Origin: Chrysemys picta bellii
Lineage: Eukaryota; Chordata; Testudines; Emydidae
DNA: 64,000 nt
NCBI RefSeq assembly: GCF_011386835.1
Contig: NC_088797.1
Span: 41,167,583 to 41,231,582, forward strand
Direction: 5' to 3'
Under the pieces are notes generated by a model. It did no database searches and was not told where the DNA came from. It was given only the letters and a program-made list of their open reading frames with translations. The stretch's first letter is position 1. Each line of letters begins with the position of its first letter. Positions 52,408 through 64,000 of the stretch are shown piece after piece. The translations under genes were made by a program, and so were the position numbers.

Positions 52408-53270
52408 GTCATAAAGGGAGTGAACACTATTCTCATTATCATGACATCAGAGTGCCTCTATTTCTTACTATGTTCTATTATTTTTATATAAAAAGTTATT
52501 TTCTTTTTAAGCTTTCAAATAAAGGCTAAAATCAGCCAAAGACAAAGTATAATTCTGCAGACACTTCACACATGCAACCGACTTTTTACATATGGTGGCA
52601 GAATAACATCTGTGAATTTTAGGTTTGGATTTTTAACCCTTCAGTTGCTAACCTCTCCCTGGCAAAGACACTTGACAAATGTTGTCTTCATCCAAACATA
52701 ATATTAAAAACAACTTGCCATCTGGCAACCCGCATTTGCAACTGTAGTACAGTCACTGATGTGCCAAAATAACAAAGGGCTGTTAATTATTGTTACAGAA
52801 AAAAGAACTTCCTCCAGAGTAGATTTATTTTATGTTGAAAGCAAATATCAATTCATACTTATGCCTGCAACTTATTTTCTCAAGGGGAACCCATCTCTGT
52901 TCCTCGTACAACTTCAACGTTGGACCCTCACACATTGCCTAACACAAAGTTTCTCCCTTATTTTCTAGATGACAGTTCACAAGGGGAGCTTTTCTGATCT
53001 GACTTCCTCTAAAGAATCCACTGAGACAAAATGAAAATCTTGCCACCTTTTTCTTGCAATAGTTCATAAAACCCTATTTTTGCTATAATTAAATAATGCC
53101 AACTGAACAATCAAGGCCTTTTCTCAGTTATAGGGTTTGCACCTAAGTTTTGTGTCATCCAATTTGACAGTGGTAATTAGAACATTAAACAAAAATAAAC
53201 AACTTCAATACAGTTCTTTTAATTGATACTTAAGTATCAGATAGTAGGCACTTTAACTTGTGTGACATAC

Positions 53271-53505
53271 CTCAGGCCTTACTGGATCTTCAATGCCAAC
53301 TACACAAATGCAGGTCAGGTCAGTTAAAATGTCATTTTCACTGTCCCAGTCTGGTTCTGGGTTGCTGCTGAAGTCCCGGTATGCGATGCAAATAGTTCTC
53401 AGTCCATCGCAGGCCATGGGTTCAATCACTTTCTTCACCATCTCATCCCGGTCACGGGGTCTGAAGACACGAATCTCACCTGCTGCATTAACGATTCTAG
53501 AACAC
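53271..53505 (-). CDS. ATP2B2: PMCA Ca2+-ATPase (ATP2B2-like) exon, N-to-P domain boundary
   Basis: A 235-nt exon. Its first base completes the Lys codon split by a phase-2 intron; it ends in phase 0 before a GTATGT donor. The 78 residues begin [18 protein letters not shown] and include [20 protein letters not shown] and [15 protein letters not shown]. The final DPVRPE is the conserved segment at the junction of the nucleotide-binding and phosphorylation domains. [19 protein letters not shown] and [12 protein letters not shown] resemble PMCA2 as I recall it more than PMCA1 or PMCA4, which differ here (for example EPMASEGLRTIC and LTCIAVVG in PMCA1). The intron to the previous exon is only 734 bp; the next intron is about 24.2 kb. 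No premature stop or odd base composition was seen. Confidence 0.96.
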
Positions 53506-54239
53506 CTGTAAGAAAAGGATGTGAATTGCATTTGTTTGGTTTCTGGCTTCCATTATACCTGATCATTTCATTCAACACCACACTTTTTTTTTTGGTTAGT
53601 TTTAATTTCTAGTGCACTCCACAAACAAAATCAACAGATTCATTATTCTAATGTTAGGTAAGAGAATATACCTATGATTTTTACAATTGTTGGGCAGATA
53701 TCTGACATTTCAGTTAGACTATGTAATTTCCATTAGGTCCATAATTAGTGAAGAAGTTACAAACAAATTGAAAAAAAACTTGCCAATCCAAATGTGTGGT
53801 ATATGTTCATATCAGCTAACAAGAGGGCATTTGGATTTATATCCCTACATGATAAAAGCACATTTCAAAAGTGCATCTGTTTACAATCTAATGGGGAGGG
53901 AGGAGACGAGAGAGCAGAGAAATGCCAACTGCAGTATCCCTTGGCAGCTAAGAGAAGACAGGAAAGATGACCATTGACATTGTCCATCCAGACAATTGTG
54001 CAAGACTGATTACTTTAAAAAAGGATAAAAGAATAATCACAGTAAAATGTATGTTATATTCCTGCAATAAGGTTAGTACCTATTACCTGGAACTATTATT
54101 TAGTTTCCAACTTCAAACCAAGACAAGAAGGGCTTGATCCTATTCTCACTGAAGTCAGTGGCAAAATCCCCATATATTTTAGTGCTGTGGGATCACTCCA
54201 AGTCACAATAAATAAGGCAAAGAGACACAGTACACTTAC
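53506..54239 (-). other. Intron (734 bp) between ATP2B2-like exons
   Basis: AT-rich; one piece (54131-54175, GGGCTTGATCCTATTCTCAC with GAAGTCAGTGGCAAAATCCC) belongs to the dispersed unclassified repeat family. The plus-strand open frame at 53687-53977 has no recognisable domain and is not called. Confidence 0.8.
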
Positions 54240-54481
54240 TTCTTCAGAACAATTTCAGAAGCACCTTTGCTGTACATTCGGAAACTGCCATCTGGCATTT
54301 TAACGACAGTGCTCATTGACTTTCTCACGGAGTTAAACGTGTATACTTTGTAGAGTTTCTCCTCAGGGATTAGATTCCGAACAGGCTGGTAATCTTGCTT
54401 CAGTTGCAGGACAAACCCCAACAGGCCACATTCTGTCTTGTTGCCAACCTGACGAGGCAGGCCACCTTCCTTTTCTGGTGG
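54240..54481 (-). CDS. ATP2B2: PMCA Ca2+-ATPase (ATP2B2-like) exon, nucleotide-binding domain
   Basis: First exon of the gene in this window in transcript order. The 242-nt exon starts in phase 0 after a CAG acceptor (54482-54484) and ends after the second base of a codon, before a GTAAGT donor. It encodes about 80 residues, opening with [20 protein letters not shown], then [18 protein letters not shown] and [20 protein letters not shown] contains the conserved lysine of the ATP-binding (N) domain of plasma-membrane Ca2+ pumps. These pumps export cytosolic Ca2+ across the plasma membrane at the cost of ATP and are activated by calmodulin; the calmodulin-binding tail is outside the window. The preceding exon, with the DKTGT phosphorylation site, was not found up to 64000. 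The family is certain; the paralogue call rests on later exons. Confidence 0.95.
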
Positions 54482-57400
54482 CTGAAGGGAAGAAGGCATC
54501 AGATTTCAGCCCCTCATTTTCTCACCTTTGATAGTATACTCTACTTTTCAAGCCCAATAAATAATGAGGCCCCAGACTACTAGTTAAGATCTAAAACCTT
54601 TACAGTAAAATCATAACTCAACCAATTTTAAAGAGCCAGTGGAAATTCTATAGAATTACAACAGACTGAAAATAATCTATTTGATAATGGAGCAACTTTT
54701 TCTTTTTAAATAACCAGTATAATTCTCTTCCACCTTTTTACCCTCTGGCCATTCAAGATTTTATGATGGTTATGGTATGTGTCATTAAAAATAAATGCAT
54801 TTTCCTCAGGGTCAATGTATGTTCACAAACAGAACAATACTTTTTTTCCTTTGTATTGCTCTGAATCATGTTGCTTTGCTGTTTTTCATGGTGTGGTGGA
54901 TGTTTTAAAGTAACATTCATCCACTATAATTTTGAACCTCATTTTTTAAAAATAAATCAACATCTAATCAGAAGAATAAATAATCAATGGTATTTCCAGT
55001 GATCCATGAACATAATGTCTGTATCAGTAGTTTAGTACTTCTAAATATCTATACATTACTATAGTATTTCAGTCTGCTACTTCAGTCTGTAAATGCTTCA
55101 TATGGAAAAAAGGGGGTTAAGTTATGACAATTATACTAACCCAGCAACTCTAGCCATTCTTAATGTTACTACCCTTAGAAGAAAAATTTTTATTAGAAAA
55201 TATTAATCCTCCCTTGCTAATGTAAAAAAAAAGAAGTACAAAATAAAAGAAAACATTAGAAACAATATGGAGTATCAGCTGTAATAAAGCTAAAAAAACC
55301 AATAGTTAGGTCATTAATAATGCTCCAAAAGACTGTAGTGGTCAAGTTTATTAGCTGAAGACTACTGAGGTCTTCAATCATCTTGCACTCAGCAAAGCTA
55401 TCAAGTCAAATTCAGCCTTCGCATAAGTAGACAAAACTCCAATGAAATCACTGAAGTTGGTGCATTAAATCCATAGGGACTAGAAGTGGGGAAAATCCTT
55501 TCACAATTTTGATTTGCAATGTTTTGCAATATTTGAAATAAACTTACACTTAAGCCCTGATTCAGCAAAGAATTTAAGTCATTGTCTTCAATGAGACTTA
55601 TGGTTTGCTTAAGTGCTTTGCTGAATCAAAAGTCTGCTTAAGTGCTTTGCTGCATTCAGAAATATGTCCAAACTTTACTTTGTTATTGATTCTGACACCA
55701 TTGTTGCTTGGAAACAGCTGTATGCTGAAGAGCATCATGGTGAATGATGAAATTGAAATCTCAGACCAACCACCCCACTTTAGATTTGAAATCCTTTATC
55801 CAGTAATGATACAAGTGGAATCACCAGGAGTAGCCATAGTATTTTTTAATGTAATTATCCCAGAGAATCACCTAAAACAGTAATGATTGATTTACAAGAC
55901 AAGGACAAGTAGATAAAGTTAGACTAGACTAGGACTAAAGCAGACTAATAGATAAGTGACCTTTACAGAAAAGCTTTCTCCAAGAGTATTTCTTTATATG
56001 CTTTAGGAAGAAATGCATCTATGGCCAAGTAAAAAAAACGTCAGGCTAAAAATCTCTGTCCCAAAGATATTTCTTTTTTCAAAAATGAACAAAATTTCTA
56101 ACTGAGCAAAACAGCATTCCTTCTGTCGACTGCAAGCCTCATAACTCACTTAATCTGACTGTTTCCTTTACCTTATTCAGCATCAACATAAAATGCTAAC
56201 ACATTGTCAAGCACAATATCAGAGTCGCACACTTTGTTCTATTGTAACATCATTATAATGTTGTTGAAAATCCCCTATGGATTCTAAAAATCACTTTTAA
56301 AAATCTGCTAGTAAGAAAACCCAACAGTTAATACTTATGCATGATCCTGCAAATATTTTTGCTCATATTATGCATATAGACAGCTCTAGGCCTTCAAATT
56401 AATCAACAACACCTCCTCAGCTGCGCTTACACTATCAGTAATGCAAATAATATGAACCAGAGTTAGAAGGGCAGGTGGGAAAAAAGGAATACATTCGCTG
56501 GAAAACACTGCAACTGGTCAAACAAGAAATATTATTTTTGAGCATCCAAGAGGATTTTACAATGAAGAGGGAAAAAAAAGCAAAGCATAAACAAAATTGC
56601 TTCATTTTTTAAAATACATAGCTTTAATAAATAAAAGTTGGTAGATTTAACATTCTGGGCAAACAGTTCTTGGAAAGGGATAGAGACCATTGGTATCTCA
56701 AACCAGCATGGTAATCAGCTTTGTTCTCCATCAAGAGACATCAAGGCAGACTGATTCTTACTCTGTTGCCACAGTCAGTCCTCATTTGTGGCTTGATCTT
56801 GCTCTTGCACTGAAGCCAGTAGGAGTCTCAACACGGACATCAATGTGAGCCGTATAGGGCCCTTGGTGACCAAACATCAGAAACCAGTGATTACATACAC
56901 AGTGGTTATTTTTCAACCATGTGCATGTTTTTGGTGCCATGACCAGTTAGCAAATAGATACTGAGAAAAACATCTATTTGCATTTTATAACATCTATAAA
57001 TAAATGTAATGTCTATATTAAGTTTTTCTCCATTCCTCACCCCCTCCTCCCAGTTCTCACTCCCCTTTAAAGTACACTTCTTAGCTGAGATCTGAAATCA
57101 GGTTTGATTTTAGTTAACAGCTTGTTTTGAATGTAAATAGGTAAACAAGAAAAATATTACTGGTAGCATGAAAATGACCGCTCCTTAAGCGGAGGGGCCA
57201 TGGTTTGAGTTTCCAGGGTAAGCAGTATACCTCTTTAAGAGCAGAGAGGCATGAACGCGGACTCATCCCCCAGGTGACTGGAAGAGAGGGAAGAGGATAC
57301 AGGTATAAGTCAGGCAAGAGAAGTACTCTTTCACTTGGACCCAGGGGAGCAGCACCACCCTTGAAAGAGGTGAAATACCAGGTTTGGTCAGGATCTGCTG

Positions 57401-57546
57401 TGGGCACTGTGCTAGCCACTCCTTTTTCTGGCAGCTGGGAAAGAATTTATCCCTCACTGCCAGATTGGCCAAAGTGGGGGGAGTGGGATTCGCCTTCCCC
57501 ACATCAAGTTCAGAGGGCCCTTAGATAAGGTGAGTATGGAATAGGA

Positions 57547-58366
57547 AGAACAGGAGGACTTGTGGCACCTTAGAGACTAACAAATTTATTAGAGCATAAG
57601 CTTTCGTGGACTACAGCCCACTTCTTCGGATGCATATAGAATGGAACATATATTGAGGAGATATATATACACACATACAGAGAGCATAAATAGGTGGGAG
57701 TTGTCTTACCACCTCTGAGAGGCCAATTAATTAAGAGAAAAAAAACTTTTGAAGTGATAATCAAGCTAGCCGAGTACAGACAGACAGTTAGATAACAAGT
57801 GTGAGAGATTCAATGTTTGTAATGGCTCAACCATTCCCAGTCCTTATTTAAACCGGAGTTGATTGTGTCTAGTTTGCATATCAATTCTAGCTCAGCAGTT
57901 TCTCGTTGGAGTCTGTTTTTGAAGTTTTTCACAGAAAAACTTCAAAAACAGACTCCAACGAGAAACTGCTGAGCTAGAATTGATATGCAAACTAGACACA
58001 ATCAACTCCGGTTTAAATAAGGACTGGGAATGGTTGAGCCATTACAAACATTGAATCTCTCACACTTGTTATCTAACTGTCTGTCTGTACTCGGCTAGCT
58101 TGATTATCACTTCAAAAGTTTTTTTTCTCTTAATTAATTGGCCTCTCAGAGGTGGTAAGACAACTCCCACCTATTTATGCTCTCTGTATGTGTGTATATA
58201 TATCTCCTCAATATATGTTCCATTCTATATGCATCCGAAGAAGTGGGCTGTAGTCCACGAAAGCTTATGCTCTAATAAATTTGTTAGTCTCTAAGGTGCC
58301 ACAAGTCCTCCTGTTCTTCTTTTTGCGGATACAGACTAACACGGCTGCTACTCTGAAACCTTTCAT
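57547..58366 (+). mobile_element. Penelope-like insertion 4, near-perfect 386-bp palindrome
   Basis: A 12-bp duplication TATGGAATAGGA (57535-57546 and 58367-58378) flanks 820 bp. The paired sequence spans 57545-57930 and 57934-58319 around a 3-nt spacer, and appears identical by eye in inverted orientation. The direct arm begins inside the end of an ORF (NRLQRETAELELICKLDTIN ... WEWLSHYKH, stop near 58056), matching my memory of the C-terminus after the GIY-YIG endonuclease of turtle Penelope-like elements. A 3' UTR follows, ending TTTTTGCGGATACAGACTAA ... CTCTGAAACCTTTCAT. The inverted arm lacks the last 49 nt. Confidence 0.88.
57934..58056 (+). pseudogene. Penelope-like ORF, C-terminal 40 codons
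   Basis: Frame from 57935: KNFKNRLQRETAELELICKL then DTINSGLNKDWEWLSHYKH and a stop. In full-length turtle Penelope-like elements, as I recall, this follows a GIY-YIG endonuclease. The same 40 codons are present inverted in the left arm (57808-57930). No reverse transcriptase or GIY-YIG core is included, so this is a dead fragment. Confidence 0.65.
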
Positions 58367-61300
58367 TATGGAATAGGAGTTAGACTATGATGTCGTAACT
58401 CATTATGTAAGAGTGGGGTGGATGTCCAGTGCCGGTACTCTGTAAGGAAGGGATACAGAGATCGGATAAATGGTTTGGTAAAGGATTTAAAGGAGCTGTT
58501 TGTTAAAGCAGCGGAAACACGGGGGGTTCCTATGACTGGCATGGCAGGAAGCCAACACTCCCCCTCCTTTATAGCCCACCTTAATCCTCATTCAAGGGGG
58601 TGGGGATGGTAAGGTCCCAGCAGCAGGTTGGCTGGGGACCAGAATAGAAAGGGGGAGGGGGCTGACAGAAGCACCCCAGGTAGATACTGAAATGATTATG
58701 GATATGCCTGCACTGTACACTTATCTGCTGGGTATGCCCCCACATTTAATAATAAAGCTGCGGCCTCATTAAACCACATCCAGTGTCTCCTGTCCTTTAT
58801 CCAGTATAGCCAGACAATGAACCATGCAGAAAGATTTTAAAATCTGCTAGCAAGTGTCCACTTTCCCCTTTAGCAGCTGCTGTCTCCACACTCTCTGCAT
58901 ACTATATTAAAACAAGCATATGGTGGTGAGAGTTGGCAGTAGCACTTCCTTTCCTATACTGTTTCACCACAAAATCTGTATGCCAAACTAGCCTCCTTGC
59001 AGATTGCTCTCTACAGTTCATACCAGAAGCTGCTGGATGTTATAACTTCAAACTGTGCCCTCTGTAAGTTTATTTCCTGCTTAAATCTGCAGTTTATAAA
59101 ACTCAGAGCAAAATTAAAAGGGACAAAGGGACTATCTAATGAATAATTAACTGGAAATGCTCTGTTGATCTTTTTCATTGTATGAAAGATACTAGAAAGT
59201 CTTTTAATTATGATTTGTGCATAGAAATCCATTCTTTTAGATCTCAACCTCTAGATCACATTACAAGCTATTTTGGCTATTAACAATGTTTGCTTATATA
59301 TTGCTTGGTAAAATCTTTGCACTGGAATGGAGATGGGCGAGGTGACCTAATACGTCTGTCTGTCTAATTCTTGTAACCTTTATTATTCCATATGTACTAT
59401 AATACCTTCAGTTAGTTCATTTAAGCCTTTATGTAATTTTGTTAATATTAATACTCCAGGTTTAGATATTCACTTGTAAAATGTACTGATCAATTAAAAC
59501 CAGTATTTTTCACCTTAACCCCCCCAAAACATGTTTCTAGGTCAAAGTACAGCTGCATAAAAGTACAGCTGCATAAAAAGGCTTTTTTCTAAAGCTAGCA
59601 TTGACACAGGACAGGGTTAGGATGCATGTTGTACATACCTATTCTAAGAGCTTCACAGAAATGAACTGCTATGTATTCTGCAAAGCATATCATCTTTAAT
59701 CACATCAGACCACTTTAAATTTCATAATTAGTGCTATCAATAGTGCCTTATCAACACATAAGACAATATTATTTTTTTAACTTATAATTTTAACAATTTT
59801 TATATAGCACTTATTGAAGGACCAGCGCTATATATCATTACAAAGGATACTACCTCCCACTGAGATCATTAACCAGCTTCTGGCACCTGAGAGTATCATA
59901 TATTAATCTGTTGATGGAAATACAATCCCTGTATGTACTGAATAATGAGAATATCCTCAGTGGCAATTTCGTATACATACGGAAGTAGGCAGAGGCTAAA
60001 TAACTGATTAGGTAGATATGCTCCTAAGGAAGGGTTAATGCTAAAAATGAAACTCTCTAAAGGTGACTTAAAAAATGCTTCCATCTTTTAGTTAGACTGG
60101 GGAGTTACAAAAGCTTTCATATTCACTATAGTACTTATTAAACTTCGGTTTTCATGGCTTGCCTGTTCCAATCCTATACTGGTAGCAGTATGGCAGGGTG
60201 ACATAAGCCTTTCCAGTTTAAATTTCTATGAGTTCATGCATATTACAAAGTCTTCAGTTGGATCACAAAATGCTTTTATGTACAGCTGGTTGAGCTACTC
60301 AGTTAGAATAATACTGGTTAGGAATGTATCCCCTTTTTTATTATTGTATCCAATAAACTAATTTGGCCAGTATGTTCTATCTATAATGAATGCTTCTGTT
60401 AGCTCTACTTGTGATAGAAAAAAAACAGGAAGACAAACAGAAGAGAAATATTTAAAAAATAAATCCTTTCATTTTAATTTATAGAATAATTTAAATTCTA
60501 CATTTTGTGTACTGAGCCAAGGGAAAATGGCCAGGATATGCAGGTTTATTTTTTATTTTTTTATTTAAATCTAAATGCACAGAATTTAAAGATAACTTGG
60601 GAGAAACAAGTCTGTTCAGATGATGTGTTATTTTTTCATTCCCAATATTGTACAGAAGGAGAGCAATTTCAGACAACTGAATGAATCTATAGCATTGCCA
60701 AATCTGGAGATGTTCCATCTTGCTGCATAATGTGGTTTAGTGTTTTAAAATTCTCTGCAATGGAAGTCATCTAAAAAAAGATAAAATAGTCACACACTAG
60801 ATTTAAAATCAAAGCCATCAACTTGTCTTAGAGAAATACTCTGGTGTGCACGTTTATTTCAGTAAAGTAAAGATGACAAAAGAATTAGCATTTCCTTTCT
60901 AAAACCTTATTTACAAGACATTTCAGCCAGGGTGGAAAATAGGGTGAAAGTAGACAAATTCTACTCATGCATAACTCTCTAAAGGCCAAAATTTTATAGC
61001 TTAATTTTATTATTAACCTAATAAGGAGCCATAGATTATCAGATATGTAATTACATAATGCACATTTTTCGTTTTGTGGAAGTTGCAATAAAGAGAAGGC
61101 AAATTAAAATGCTTTTGGCATTGTACAGTTTAATAAAGGATAATAAACTGCCTCTGGGTTTTGTACTCACAGCAAAAAGGTAACCAGTCAAAATACAGGT
61201 AATACTCACTCTTAATAAAGCTGTTGCTTTATACCTCAGAAATAATAGTTTACAATTCTCACAAGATTATTGACTAACCATCTAAACTGAAATAATCTTA

Positions 61301-62093
61301 CCACCACAACATAAAAAACTTGTTGTGGAAATTCAGTTCAATTGAAGTCCTAAAAGCCATCTTGAAATGGGAACATCATAAGGGATTGAAAAAAGAGCAG
61401 TTAACTTCTCAGAGCTGGTTTCATAATCATCTTTCTATTAGAACTAATAGACTAGCTGAATTTCCCTTATATAATATTTGATCTCATTTGTTGGATTGAA
61501 AGCCAACACTGCACTTAGAAACACTGCCAATCTTTAAGAGTTTAAAGATTTTTCAGCATTTATGCACAGTGCTAAAGAGACTCCTTTAAGTGTTCCGACT
61601 CACTTCTATTATATCCACTACCCAGGGTGGTGCACTTTATCTTCTTTGGTCCTCGGGAAGATTTTAAATTTTTGAAACACTAAACTGAGGTAAAACCCTC
61701 CTTTTATTTCCTCCCAAAGTACTAGTCAGCTTTAACAACACTGCCCAGCTCTTTCCTTGAAGATGGGCAAACTTCAAACCTGAATATCGAAATTTCCTCC
61801 TTTTTCTGCATAAAACATAACTCTGACTCCTAGGACTATGCATCCAAGGTTCTAACATCTGTTTCATATGTACACAACAGCAATTGGTATCAAGTACTGG
61901 CGCTAAACTTTTTCTGGGAACCCTGCGACAAAGAAGATTGATTATCTTCTATAATTTGGTAACAATGGGCTAGTCATCAGTTTTCTAAGCCACTGAAATA
62001 TGGTTTTCACTAGTCACTTCATATGCCAGTGTGCATTGTGGGCAAGAGGCATGTGCTCTTTAAAATGAGAAAAGTTTATTTTTATATATTATA

Positions 62094-62127
62094 CTCTCTC
62101 TCTCTCTCTCTTTCTCACACACACACT
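62094..62127. repeat. CT/CA microsatellite
   Basis: About eight CT units followed, after TTT, by CTCACACACACACAC. Probably length-variable. Confidence 0.9.
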
Positions 62128-64000
62128 CGCCTTGGCAGAGAACTCACCCTTCCTACCCAATTTCCCCACAGCTCAATATCTTCTCTGGCTCTAAAACCCC
62201 TCCTACTGCTCTAGCTCATAACCCACCCCCCTGATTCTCCCTAGGCTTACACCACCAATAGAACCCCCCACAGAAAACCTCTCCCTCTCCTTCTCCCCCC
62301 GGCAGCCCAACTCAGAAAATCCCCATATCTGGAGGATAAAGGTTCTGAGCCTGGTAACGTAAGGGGATTTTAGAATTTAGAAGGGAGTTGGGTTGAGAGA
62401 CACAGTGGCTGGATGGATTGACAGCAGTGTGATAGTGAACTGGTGATCAAGGGGGTCAGTGTGGGATTGTGGTATGGAGCATTGTAAGAAAGAGAGAGGA
62501 AGAGACAAGTGGCCATAACTGGGAGACTAAAAGGTGGCACAGAGAAAAATAGCTAATAAAAAGGAGATTCTTCAACCCTGCCCTTTCCTGAGCTATGTCC
62601 CAGGGGACAGGGAATATTAAGCAATCCCTTTTCTTCCCTCTCCCCCCATCAATCTCTTCCGTCCTCCATGAAAACGCTAACATCCCTTCAATCCACTTTT
62701 TCACTTTGAAAAATCTGCAGGGAATCAGGCACTTGCATTTCCTACCACTTGTTTTGGGTACTGATCACCACTGTTCTAACTCAGCACAGAAAACACAAGA
62801 CCATGAACTGAATTCTGAATATCACACACTAATTGGTTAGAGACATTCCAACTGATAAGCATACAGATCTGTTACCATGTAAGATGTGTTCCTATTTTCC
62901 TTGTTATAAATAGTTCTGACACACTGTATCTGTGTGATCATTTAGAGCAATCAGTGCCAGGTCACTGAAGGGGAGCTGCAATGGGCTTGATCTGAACCCA
63001 AACCTAAATCAAAAGTTCTTGCCTATGTATTTATAATTATATCATGGGAAGTCCCTGGAGCAATAGTGTTTGTTTGCAGCTGCCAAATTACATAAGTTAA
63101 AAATAAAACATTTTTTTAAATTAACCAATATTGTTTTTAAGGTCAGAGGCTGAAAAGAAGAAATTACAAAGAGAAGCATTTTCTTTTAATATCACATTGC
63201 ATGTTGAACAAATTATTATCGCACACATTTTTGATGTACTGTTATTTAGCTTTCGCTTTGAGGAGTCTTATTTCTCTTTTGGGGCGGAAGTATTAGTATC
63301 ATACCGCAACAATCTGGTGATGGCAATGATCTACATATAAAGCATTAAAACTAGGGCTTGAATTGGGCCAAGTTGTGCTGGTTGGAAACCCCGGTAGGTT
63401 GTCTTTTTTTAAAAATAAGCTCCCATCCTATACTCCAGAATCTCAGATTAAATTTAAAACAGTAAATCTCCATAGCCTTGAAAATGTGAACTAAATATAA
63501 TCAATGCAGTGATGTCTGCCTAAGTTTGCAGACAGTCTCAAATAATAGCTGTCAGAAATGTGAACTACATCATTTCCCCCCATACAGGTATTAAATCTGA
63601 CACTGAATGATGCATATTTAAAGGTCAACATTGTCAACTATTTAAGTTCTGAGCAATCTAAAAACAGGCTCACCAATATCATCCTTCAGAAATATTAATG
63701 AACTGTGATGGGCTGTCCTTTCATTGAAGATTCTATTGTACAGCCCACTGTCTATTATATATTGAACATATACAAGCAATCTCACATTATTTTGGGCTGC
63801 ATGTTAAATTGAAATTGGGGGCTCAAAGTTTAAAGGCATAAACAACTTTGTCTATACTGTATTTTATATTTTGCCAACAAAAGTAATTAGCAGCCGGTGG
63901 AATTTAGGGTAGAAATGCTGATTTATTTCATATCTGTTTAAATATCAAATAAGCTCAACTTTATTGTCCAACTGATAACAGCATCACCTTCTCTAACGTT

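Larger units (their letters stand above)
29069..53270 (-). other. Intron (about 24.2 kb) between ATP2B2-like exons
   Basis: The largest intron in the window, carrying the dense cluster of mobile elements between 31441 and 52407 listed separately. The stretches 29069-31430, 32200-32670, 32900-34560, 37760-43200, 48700-49290 and 49490-52060 show little beyond AT-rich sequence, a MIR-like piece near 33300-33400, and a possible LTR-like unit with CTATAAAGGAGGGAGACAAG near 50900. No additional PMCA exon was recognised. Confidence 0.75.
57180..58805 (+). repeat. LTR-like unclassified repeat split by the Penelope-like palindrome
   Basis: The two outer parts (57180-57546 and 58367-58805) join across a 12-bp target duplication. 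The left part has CTCCTTAAGCGGAGGGGCCA and AAGCAGTATACCTCTTTAAG. The right part ends with CCACATTTAATAATAAAGCT and CATCCAGTGTCTCCTGTCCT, like a polyadenylation region near the end of an LTR. Exact ends and family are not established. Confidence 0.4.
54482..64000 (-). other. Partial intron upstream of the first ATP2B2-like exon in the window
   Basis: More than 9.5 kb without a recognisable exon; the DKTGT-encoding exon was not found. It contains pieces of the dispersed repeat (55555-55640, 56793-56840), the LTR-like unit with a Penelope-like insertion (57180-58805), and a CT/CA microsatellite (62094-62127). The stretches 54500-57170, 58810-62090 and 62340-64000 are AT-rich and otherwise featureless to me; 62130-62340 is C-rich and unclassified. 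Confidence 0.75.

Noticed and set aside
57570..58294. Two identical 64-codon frames on opposite strands
   Set aside because: They are the 3' UTR of the Penelope-like element present in both arms of the palindrome, not genes.

Overview
The window is vertebrate nuclear DNA, most likely from a turtle. It holds about 1.26 kb of spliced coding sequence in 64 kb. The repeats are a reptile mixture: CR1 LINEs, a tRNA-derived SINE of the turtle CryI type with a CR1-like tail, many non-autonomous hAT elements, Penelope-like and DIRS-like retroelements, and old L2 and MIR relics. No bacterial or viral gene organisation, CRISPR array, operon or stand-alone RNA gene was seen. The turtle assignment is inferred from remembered repeat families.

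The only host gene recognised is a plasma-membrane Ca2+-transporting ATPase on the minus strand, best matched to ATP2B2 (PMCA2). Seven consecutive exons are present. In transcript order they are 54240-54481, 53271-53505, 28889-29068, 27691-27778, 12380-12486, 11326-11517 and 1808-2021. All splice sites are AG/GT, all reading phases join, and no stop or frameshift was seen. They encode the second part of the nucleotide-binding domain, the P-domain up to its TGDGTND hinge, and the first membrane helices of the C-terminal half. The exon with the phosphorylated aspartate (DKTGT) must lie beyond 64000. The C-terminal exons must lie before position 1.

The introns are crowded with mobile elements. 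In 2022-11325 are three DNA transposon derivatives (hAT, Harbinger-like, GC-rich hAT). In 12487-27690 are a 5'-complete but RT-less CR1, hAT pieces, an L2 relic, MIRs, another hAT and the first Penelope-like insertion. In 29069-53270 are a 742-bp hAT, CR1/L2 tails, a SINE, a 2.5-kb hAT with transposase remnants invaded by a GC-rich repeat-flanked element, an LTR nested in another repeat, a DIRS-like element carrying a SINE and a CR1, and two Penelope-like insertions. The intron beyond 54482 holds a fourth Penelope-like insertion, a large palindrome, and AT-rich sequence.

The most notable observation is that all four Penelope-like insertions share one layout: an inverted copy of the 3' region that stops about 44-49 nt short of the terminus, then a direct copy running to the terminus, all inside one 11-15-bp target duplication. 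In the largest copy the two 386-bp arms look identical.
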